Shown here piece by piece: positions 17,420-23,940 of a stretch of 64,000 nt of DNA. Positions within the stretch are counted from its first letter, which is position 1, and every line of letters starts with the position of its first letter. The DNA is from Desulfospira sp963664655 (GTDB taxonomy: Bacteria; Desulfobacterota; Desulfobacteria; Desulfobacterales; Desulfobacteraceae), in contig OY761554.1 of NCBI GenBank assembly GCA_963664655.2, positions 4,278,001 through 4,342,000 of the forward strand. The letters run 5' to 3'. A program made the position numbers and the translations under genes. The notes under the pieces were generated by a model. That model was not told where the DNA came from and ran no database searches. It saw only the letters and a program-made list of their open reading frames with translations.

Positions 17420-18109
17420 TTAATCTGCGGGTATTATTTTTGATTCGTCCAGTGTAACGCGCCGGTCCATCATTCCTGCAAGCCTTGTGTTGTGGGTCAC
17501 CACAATCATGGTCATGCCAAGCTCCCTGTTCAACTGGTTGAGAAGTTCATGAACGGCCATACTGTTGGACTGGTCCAAATTGCCTGTGGGTTCATCGGCA
17601 AGCAACAGATCCGGTTTCATGACAAGGGCCCTGGCTATGGCCACCCGTTGCTGTTCTCCGCCGGACAGATCTTCTGCCCGGTGGGTAAGTCTGGAACCAA
17701 GCCCTACTCTTTCAAGCATATTTACGGCATTGTTTTCAATAGTTTTTTTTGACATTCTGCCGATCAACCCGGGAATCATCACATTTTCAACGGCGGTAAA
17801 CCCCTGAAGCAGATAATGAAATTGAAAGATAAACCCGATCCTGGCGTTTCGAAATTGCGCCAGGGCCTTGTCTTTGAGCGTGAGCAGGTCCGTATCCTGG
17901 AACATGATTTTCCCTGAATCGGGCCGGTCCAGGGTACCGATGATGTTTAAAAGTGTGGATTTACCGATTCCGGATGCCCCGACAACGGCAATGCTTTCAG
18001 ATTTCCGAATCGTTAAATCGGCCTGATCCAGAATCCGGATGGGCGGCTGCCCGTCAAACGCCTTGGTCACGCCTTCAAGGGCCAGTAAATATGGCTGGGC
18101 ACTATCCAT
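17420..18109 (-). CDS. lolD: Lipoprotein-releasing ABC transporter ATP-binding subunit LolD
   Basis: Energises extraction of outer-membrane lipoproteins from the inner membrane. The start chosen is ATG 18109 (MDSAQPYLLALEGV), overlapping the permease stop by 8 nt; the longer frame to 18172 adds residues unlike the family. The 229-residue protein has Walker A GASGIGKSTLLNIIG, the Q-loop FIFQFHYLLQGFTAVENVMIP, signature LSGGEQQRVAIARAL and Walker B LLLADEPTGNLD, all intact. The FQ.H.L motif after Walker A is typical of the LolD/MacB group. Its partner is the permease just upstream. Confidence 0.94.
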   Translation of the reverse strand: MDSAQPYLLALEGVTKAFDGQPPIRILDQADLTIRKSESIAVVGASGIGKSTLLNIIGTLDRPDSGKIMFQDTDLLTLKDKALAQFRNARIGFIFQFHYLLQGFTAVENVMIPGLIGRMSKKTIENNAVNMLERVGLGSRLTHRAEDLSGGEQQRVAIARALVMKPDLLLADEPTGNLDQSNSMAVHELLNQLNRELGMTMIVVTHNTRLAGMMDRRVTLDESKIIPAD

Positions 18110-19325
18110 AACGGATGGCCTCAACCGGGTCCATTTTAGACGCCTTGCGGGAAGGATAAAGGGTGGACACAAAGCAGATCAAAAGCGAGCTGATCCCGAT
18201 AATCAATACATCCTGGCCGGACAGCTCCACGGGCAGGGTGGAAAAGGGATAGGCTTCGGGCAGCCGGATAAAGTCATATTTTTTTAGCAAAAAACAGACC
18301 AGAACCCCGGACCCGGTTCCCAAAAGGGTTCCTGTGGCACCGATGATCATGCCCTTGAGGATAAAAATCTTGCCAATGATATCATGGGTGGCGCCCATGG
18401 CTTTAAGGACGGCAATGTCTTTTGTTTTTTCCATGACCATCATGATCAGGGCGCTGGCAATATTAAAGGCCGCCACCAGAATAATCAGGGTCAAAATAAT
18501 GAACATGGCGGTTTTTTCAAGTTTCAAGGCGGAAAACAAGCTGTGGTTGATGTCCATCCAGTCCCTTATATAAAACGGGTATTTCAGGAAATTCAGTTCG
18601 TTTTTCCGGATGGTTTTCACATTGAACACATTATCCACCCACAGCCCGAGGGCCGAGACCTTGCCTTTGGCCGATACCAGGTCCTGGGCCTGGTCAAGGC
18701 TGACATAGGCCAGGATGCCGTCGTATTCGGACATGCCCGATGAAAACATGCCTTTTACCACAAACCGTTTCATGGACGGGATCTGCCCAATGGGGGATAT
18801 AAAGGTTTTGGGCGACATGAGCACGGCCTTGTCATTGATGGTGACCCCGAGGGAATCGGCCAGTTCCTTTCCCAGGATAATCCCGGGAAGGCTGTCCTTT
18901 TCTTTGGGTTGTTCTAGGGCGGTGGCCAGTTTTTGGGCGGTGTATCCTTTCATGAGCAGTGCCCCGTGTTCCGGGCAGACCCCCCGGACCATCACCCCTG
19001 AAAAGGACCGGCTGGTCCGGATCATGGCCTGGCCGAAAAGGATGGGCGAGGTATCTTTGATATGGGGGCTTGACGAGATCTTGTCCAGGATGTCCTGGTA
19101 CTGGTCAAAGGAGCCCCCATAGTTCATGATCAGAATATGGGGCTCAAGTCCCAGGATCCGTTTTCGAAATTCGGTTTCAGCCCCGCTCATAACGGCAATG
19201 ACCACCACCAGGGCCATGACCCCCAAGGTCACGCCGGCCACGGATAAAAATGTGATCAAAGAGATAAACCCTTCTTTTCTCTTGGCTTTAAGGTATTTTC
19301 CGGCTATGAAAAATTCAACGGACAC
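18102..19325 (-). CDS. Lipoprotein-releasing ABC transporter permease (LolC/LolE type)
   Basis: Inner-membrane permease of the Lol exporter. The N-terminus FIAGKYLKAKRKEGFISLIT leads into the first membrane segment (FLSVAGVTLGVMALVVVIAV). A large periplasmic MacB-like domain spans residues about 45-265. Three C-terminal segments of the FtsX type follow (FIILTLIILVAAFNIASALI, GKIFILKGMIIGATGTLLGT, DVLIIGISSLLICFVSTLYP), ending DPVEAIRYG. Only one permease gene is present, so it may act as a homodimer like LolF systems. It follows lysS by 18 nt. Confidence 0.93.
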   Translation of the reverse strand: MSVEFFIAGKYLKAKRKEGFISLITFLSVAGVTLGVMALVVVIAVMSGAETEFRKRILGLEPHILIMNYGGSFDQYQDILDKISSSPHIKDTSPILFGQAMIRTSRSFSGVMVRGVCPEHGALLMKGYTAQKLATALEQPKEKDSLPGIILGKELADSLGVTINDKAVLMSPKTFISPIGQIPSMKRFVVKGMFSSGMSEYDGILAYVSLDQAQDLVSAKGKVSALGLWVDNVFNVKTIRKNELNFLKYPFYIRDWMDINHSLFSALKLEKTAMFIILTLIILVAAFNIASALIMMVMEKTKDIAVLKAMGATHDIIGKIFILKGMIIGATGTLLGTGSGVLVCFLLKKYDFIRLPEAYPFSTLPVELSGQDVLIIGISSLLICFVSTLYPSRKASKMDPVEAIRYG

Positions 19326-19343
19326 AGGCGAGGGCCTCTTTTG

Positions 19344-20822
19344 TTATGCGTTCTTTTTCATGTGCGGAAAAAGAATAACCTCCCGTATGGAAGCCGAATC
19401 GGTTAACAGCATCACCAGACGGTCAATGCCGATGCCCTGGCCTGCGGTGGGCGGCATGCCGTACTCCAGGGCCTCTACATAATCCGAGTCCATGATATGG
19501 GCTTCGGTATTTCCCTCGTCCCGCTGCCTGACCTGCATGAGAAACCGGTTGTGCTGGTCTTCAGGGTCATTGATTTCAGAAAACCCGTTGGCAATTTCCC
19601 GGCCGGCTATAAACAGTTCGAACCGGTCGGTCAGCTCCGGATCTGTATCGCTTTTTCTGGACAAAGGCGAGACTTCCACCGGATAACCGGTAATAAAGGT
19701 AGGCTGGATCAGCTCGGGTTCAACCAGCACATCAAACAGCTTGGTCAACACTTTCCCGTGCCGGTCTTTTTTGGTGATCTGAATGTTTTTTTCTTTGGCA
19801 AAGGAGAGCAACGCCTCGGTATCATTTAGAATCTGGGGGTCAATGCCGGCAATGTCCGTTAAGGAATCCATCATGGAGATCCGTTTCCATCCCTTTGAAA
19901 AATCAATGGACCGGCCCTGGTATTCAATGGTGGAAGACCCGTTGACCTGGATGGCAATGGACTCAAACATCTCTTCGGTCAGGTTCATTAAGTCTTCATA
20001 ATCGGCATAGGCCTGGTAAAATTCAACCATGGTGAATTCCGGGTTATGCCGGGTGGAAACCCCTTCGTTTCTAAAATTCCGGTTAATTTCAAATACCCGC
20101 TCAAACCCGCCCACCACAAGGCGCTTTAAATAAAGCTCCGGGGCAATTCTCAAATAGAGTTCCATGTCCAGGGCATTGTGCCAGGTTTTAAAGGGGGTGG
20201 CCTCGGCACCGCCGGCAAGGGGCTGCATCATGGGGGTTTCCACTTCCATGAATCCCCGGTCTTCAAAAAACCGCCTCATGGCCGATACGGTCTTGCTTCG
20301 TTTAAGGAAAATCTGCCGGGAGTCTTCATTCATGATCAGATCCAGGTACCGCTGGCGGTACCGTTTTTCAGGATCTTTGATCCCGTGAAATTTTTCAGGC
20401 AGAGGCCTTGCCGCCTTTGACAGGAGCTGAAAACTTTTGGCCTGAATGGTCCACTCCCCGGTTCGGGTCTGGAACAGCGGTCCCTGAACCCCGATAAAAT
20501 CACCGATATCCAGCTTTTTGAACAGATCATAGACCTCATCTCCAAGAACATTTTTCTGAAGATAGGCCTGGATCTGGTCGGTGCCGTCCTTGAACCTTAT
20601 AAACGAGGATTTTCCCATTTTATTGACCGCCATCATCCGGCCGGCCACCTGAAACTGCCGGCCGTCTTCGCCCAAAGAATCCGGGTCCGATTCAATGACC
20701 TCTTTGATTTTTGAAATGGGGCAGTCAACTTTAAAATCGTTGGGATAAAGGGGAATTCCCTTATCCTTAAGCTCGTTCATTTTTTCTTTTCTAAGCTGAA
20801 TCAGCGTGCTTTCCTTCTCCAT
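19344..20822 (-). CDS. lysS: Lysyl-tRNA synthetase, class II
   Basis: Charges tRNA-Lys. I start at ATG 20822 (MEKESTLIQLRKEKMNEL); the frame upstream runs through the 125-bp hairpin repeat and is not real coding. 492 residues is normal. The N-terminal OB-fold anticodon domain covers about residues 50-150 (VAGRMMAVNKMGKSSFIRFK). Class II motifs: motif 1 near VSAMRRFFEDRGFMEVETPM, motif 2 NRNFRNEGVSTRHNPEFTMV, motif 3 PTAGQGIGIDRLVMLLTDS. It is the first gene of the lol-bam-lpx operon, an unusual but plausible pairing; the leader has a hairpin and a promoter-like TTGACA. Confidence 0.96.
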   Translation of the reverse strand: MEKESTLIQLRKEKMNELKDKGIPLYPNDFKVDCPISKIKEVIESDPDSLGEDGRQFQVAGRMMAVNKMGKSSFIRFKDGTDQIQAYLQKNVLGDEVYDLFKKLDIGDFIGVQGPLFQTRTGEWTIQAKSFQLLSKAARPLPEKFHGIKDPEKRYRQRYLDLIMNEDSRQIFLKRSKTVSAMRRFFEDRGFMEVETPMMQPLAGGAEATPFKTWHNALDMELYLRIAPELYLKRLVVGGFERVFEINRNFRNEGVSTRHNPEFTMVEFYQAYADYEDLMNLTEEMFESIAIQVNGSSTIEYQGRSIDFSKGWKRISMMDSLTDIAGIDPQILNDTEALLSFAKEKNIQITKKDRHGKVLTKLFDVLVEPELIQPTFITGYPVEVSPLSRKSDTDPELTDRFELFIAGREIANGFSEINDPEDQHNRFLMQVRQRDEGNTEAHIMDSDYVEALEYGMPPTAGQGIGIDRLVMLLTDSASIREVILFPHMKKNA

Positions 20823-20877
20823 ATGACATTCACTGCTTTCTTTGATTTGGTATGTGAAACGTTTGGTTGTACCTGGA

Positions 20878-20941
20878 CTTTGGCCCTTGTGGCCAAAGGG
20901 TGGAACATGGATAGATAGCTTGATTGGACCCGAATTGTCAA
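20878..20941 (-). promoter_or_regulatory. lysS leader: promoter-like element and hairpin
   Basis: On the minus strand TTGACA (20936-20941) is followed after 18 nt by TATCTA (20912-20917). Downstream in the leader CTTTGGCC and GGCCAAAG (20878-20898) form a perfect 8-bp hairpin with a 5-nt loop and no T tail. The -10 match is weak. Confidence 0.4.
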
Positions 20942-20951
20942 GGTTTAGTTG

Positions 20952-21076
20952 GTGTTTGAACGAAAAGCCACCCATCTGCTGCGTTGCAGAAAAAATGGCA
21001 ATCCTCACAACCAAAAGGTTGCTCCGGTTGCCATTTTTTCTGAGCCTTGCATCTGGGCAACTTTTCGTCCAAACAC
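20952..21076. repeat. 125-bp structured hairpin repeat, copy 1
   Basis: Begins GTGTTTGAACGAAAAG and ends CTTTTCGTCCAAACAC, giving complementary ends. Inner arms AAAAAATGGCAA and TTGCCATTTTTT, plus ACAACC and GGTTG, fold it into one long imperfect hairpin. An almost identical 125-bp copy lies at 23641-23765 in the same orientation. Arm differences between copies are compensated on the other side. Confidence 0.9.
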
Positions 21077-21103
21077 AAATTTTCGATTAACTGGCTTGTT
21101 TTT

Positions 21104-22420
21104 TTAAAAGCGGCTGCCCTGGCCGGCCGGACCAGCCGCCTGATTGAAAATCAGGGTAAAGACCGTGCCTTTTCCGGGGGTGGAATCAAAGTCGATCATG
21201 CCGTCATAGATGTGGACGAGCCGGTGAATGATGGGCAGGCCAAGCCCGGTTCCCTCGGGTTTGGTGGTGAAAAACGGGTCAAAAATGTGCCGGGCCTCTG
21301 TCACATCAATGCCCTTGCCGTCATCCTGAAGGATCAGGTAAATTTTCTGGTTCCTGGCCGGTGTCAGGGAAATGGTAATTTTGCCCTGGTGTTCAATGGC
21401 TTCGGCCGCGTTTTTGATCAGATTCCATAAAATCTGCTGAAGGTGAATGGGATTGATGCTCACAAAAAGGCCGCGCACCAGGTGAAGATCAACCCTGATG
21501 CGCGGAGCCCACTCGGGGGTGTTTTGAAACAGGGCCATGACTTCATCAATGGCCTGGGCAATGTCCACATTTTCCGAATCGGCCCGGCTGGGTTTTGCAA
21601 ACACCCGGATATCATTTACAATGGTTTTAAGCCGGTCCGTTTCCCTTAAAATAATTTTCATGAGCTTGTCTTCATAGCTTTCCGGCACCGCGTCTTCTTT
21701 GAGCAGCTGGATAGAGCCTGAAAGGGAAGCCAGCGGGTTCTTGATTTCATGGACGATTCCGGATATCAGCTCATCCATGGCCTCCATTTTTTCCACCCGC
21801 TTGAGGTGTTCCTGGGTAATTTTAAGGTCCTGGCGGGTGGTTTTCAGCTGGGTGGACAAAATGCCGCTCAAAAGGGCCACGGCAAAGAACGCCGCAATGG
21901 TGATGGCGATCCGGTAAACCACGTGAACCGGGTCTTCACTGGCAATGGAATGATTCCACGGGGCCTCAATAATGCCGTAATAATCCAGTTCAATGAGAAG
22001 GCCGTAAAGAACACTTGATATACAGGCGGCCAGCAGGCTGCCTTTGCGCAGCAGCAGCATGGCGCTGCAAATAATGACCACCAGGTAAACAAAGGTAAAA
22101 AGCGAATAATAGCTGCCGGTAAAATAAATAATGGCGGTGGCACAGAACAGGTCCACCACAATCTGGATATGGGCCAGGACAACCAGGTTCTTTTTTTGGT
22201 TCAGCCACAGCGTATACCCCACGGACAGCACCAGCACCATTGCGGCAAGGTAGTACAGGTAAAGAAACGGCTTGGATAAAATGGCCAGCTGTTCTCCGGC
22301 GGAAAACACCAGGCAGGACAGCACCAGAAGCAAAGAAAATATAATCCTGGCAAAGGTCAGCCAGGACAGTTGCCTGGCAAAATAGGAATTTGTATCAAAG
22401 GATCTCAAAACATCAGCCAA
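21104..22420 (-). CDS. Sensor histidine kinase, PilS-like
   Basis: Membrane two-component kinase. The likely start is TTG 22420 (then ADVLRSFDTNSYFARQLSW), overlapping the pilC stop by 8 nt; no ATG fits better. Six hydrophobic segments fill residues about 20-190 (FARIIFSLLLVLSCLVF to ITIAAFFAVALLSGILST), the PilS-type sensor with the FTGSYYSLFTFVYLVVIICS stretch. HisKA follows directly without a PAS domain: IVHEIKNPLASLSGSI with the phospho-His near residue 223. HATPase boxes are intact: N LIKNAAEAI, G1 DDGKGI, F FDPFFTTK, G2 GTGLGL. PilC lies upstream, but no PilR-like regulator is in the window. PilS identity is inferred from topology and neighbour. Confidence 0.88.
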   Translation of the reverse strand: MADVLRSFDTNSYFARQLSWLTFARIIFSLLLVLSCLVFSAGEQLAILSKPFLYLYYLAAMVLVLSVGYTLWLNQKKNLVVLAHIQIVVDLFCATAIIYFTGSYYSLFTFVYLVVIICSAMLLLRKGSLLAACISSVLYGLLIELDYYGIIEAPWNHSIASEDPVHVVYRIAITIAAFFAVALLSGILSTQLKTTRQDLKITQEHLKRVEKMEAMDELISGIVHEIKNPLASLSGSIQLLKEDAVPESYEDKLMKIILRETDRLKTIVNDIRVFAKPSRADSENVDIAQAIDEVMALFQNTPEWAPRIRVDLHLVRGLFVSINPIHLQQILWNLIKNAAEAIEHQGKITISLTPARNQKIYLILQDDGKGIDVTEARHIFDPFFTTKPEGTGLGLPIIHRLVHIYDGMIDFDSTPGKGTVFTLIFNQAAGPAGQGSRF

Positions 22421-23624
22421 TGGCGCTTGCCATGGTAAAGATGGGAAGGTACATGGCAATGACCAGGCCGCCGACCACCACCCCAAGGAATACCAGCATG
22501 AACGGTTCAATCATATCGGTCAGGTTTTTAACGGCCTGATCCACTTCAGTATCATAAAAGTCGGCTATTTTTTCCATCATGATATCCAGGGCCCCGGTGG
22601 ATTCCCCCACGGCAATCATGGAGCAGACCATGGCCGGAAACACCCCGCTTTCCAAGAGCGGGTCTGCCATGGACCGGCCTTCGGTGATCCCGGTCTTAAC
22701 GTCCTGGATGGCAAATTCCACAATTTTATTGCCCGATGTTTTGGCCACAATGTCCAGGGCTTCGAGAATGGACACCCCGCTGGAGATCATGGTGGACGTG
22801 GTCCGCGTAAATTTGGCAACCGCCACTTTCCTTATCAGCATTCCCATGACCGGCAGGCGCAGAAAAATATCGTCCATGATCACCCGGCCCTTGGGGGTTT
22901 TGTACGCATATCGAAGAAAGAAAATAACACCGGCAATGCCGCCGAGAATCACCCAGATTTTTGAGATCACCAGATTGCTTAAAGTGACCACGAACATGGT
23001 GGGCGCCGGCAGGGTGGACCCCATTTCAGAAAACATGTCCTCAAACACGGGAATGACAAAGACCAGGATAATGCCCACCACAATGACGGCCACGGCAAGG
23101 GTGATGCCCGGATAGGTCATGGCCCCTTTGACCTGCTTTTTGAGCTTGGCCATTTTTTCCATATATGCGGACAGCCGGTTGAGAATTACATCCAGTATCC
23201 CCCCGGCTTCACCGGCCGCGATCATGTTGATGAACAATTCATTGAACACTTTGGGAAATTTCTTTAACGAATCGGCAAATGTCTCACCGGATTCAACGGA
23301 TTCCTTTATTTTTTTTAAGATTTTCTTGAATGTCGGATTTTCCTGCTGGGAAAAAAGAATATCCAGGCACTGCAGCAAGGGCAGACCGGCGTCAATCATG
23401 GTGGAAAACTGCCGGGCAAATACAATGACATCTTTTTCTTTTACTTTGGGGGCAAGAAAAGGAATATCTTCAAAAATATCTTTGGGCTTTTTCTTGATCC
23501 GGGTGGGGGTGATTTTGCGTCTCTGAAGGCTTGAAGCAACCTGTTCCGGGTTCTCAGCCTCCATCTCGCCCTTGACTTTTCTGCCCTTTGGGTTTTTTCC
23601 TTTCCACTGATAGATGACCGCCAT
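22413..23624 (-). CDS. pilC: Type IV pilus inner-membrane platform protein PilC
   Basis: GspF/PilC family protein that anchors the assembly ATPases of a type IV pilus. The N-terminus AVIYQWKGKNPKGRKVKGEM is the family's opening. Two T2SSF repeats follow: the first from FARQFSTMIDAGLPLLQCLD through AAGEAGGILDVILNRLSAYM, the second from FTRTTSTMISSGVSILEALD through AVGESTGALDIMMEKIADFY. Membrane segments are GITLAVAVIVVGIILVFVIP, IWVILGGIAGVIFFL and PFMLVFLGVVVGGLVIAMYL. 403 residues is standard. Transcribed with the PilS-like kinase; both are flanked by hairpin repeats. Confidence 0.95.
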   Translation of the reverse strand: MAVIYQWKGKNPKGRKVKGEMEAENPEQVASSLQRRKITPTRIKKKPKDIFEDIPFLAPKVKEKDVIVFARQFSTMIDAGLPLLQCLDILFSQQENPTFKKILKKIKESVESGETFADSLKKFPKVFNELFINMIAAGEAGGILDVILNRLSAYMEKMAKLKKQVKGAMTYPGITLAVAVIVVGIILVFVIPVFEDMFSEMGSTLPAPTMFVVTLSNLVISKIWVILGGIAGVIFFLRYAYKTPKGRVIMDDIFLRLPVMGMLIRKVAVAKFTRTTSTMISSGVSILEALDIVAKTSGNKIVEFAIQDVKTGITEGRSMADPLLESGVFPAMVCSMIAVGESTGALDIMMEKIADFYDTEVDQAVKNLTDMIEPFMLVFLGVVVGGLVIAMYLPIFTMASAIG

Positions 23625-23640
23625 GGCAATTCCTTAATTG

Positions 23641-23765
23641 GTGTTTGAACGAAAAGTCACCCATCTGCTGTGTTGCAGAAAAATTTGCAATCCTCACAAC
23701 CCCAAGGTTGCTCCGGTTACAAATTTTTCTGCGCCTTGCATCTGGGCAACTTTTCGTCCAAACAC
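23641..23765. repeat. 125-bp structured hairpin repeat, copy 2
   Basis: Same length, ends and orientation as the copy at 20952-21076. Inner arms are AAAAATTTGCAA and TTACAAATTTTT, different bases from copy 1 but still complementary apart from one G.U on the minus-strand RNA. It lies 16 nt upstream of the pilC start codon. Confidence 0.9.
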
Positions 23766-23862
23766 GGGTTTTCGTCCGGACACTATTAGATGAAAGTCTC
23801 GCTGACATACTGAAAAGACTTTTATATTTTAATTTGGTCCGGTGCTTGGCTGGATAACCAAA

Positions 23863-23908
23863 AACGGTCATGACCGTTATTGAGATTTCCAAGGGTATAG
23901 TATATAAA
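23863..23908 (+). promoter_or_regulatory. Palindrome and promoter for the DHH/CBS/nucleotidyltransferase gene
   Basis: AACGGTCATGACCGTT (23863-23878) is a perfect 16-bp palindrome. One base later TTGAGA (23880-23885) and TATAAA (23903-23908) form a promoter with 17-nt spacing. The site abuts the -35, as for a regulator binding dimerically; no candidate regulator is adjacent. Confidence 0.55.
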
Positions 23909-23940
23909 TTTCATGATCTGAATTCAACAGGAGTTAATTT

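Noticed and set aside
20952..23765. Composite transposon carrying pilC and the kinase
   Set aside because: The flanking repeats are hairpins with no transposase and no target duplication visible; they fit dispersed repeats better.
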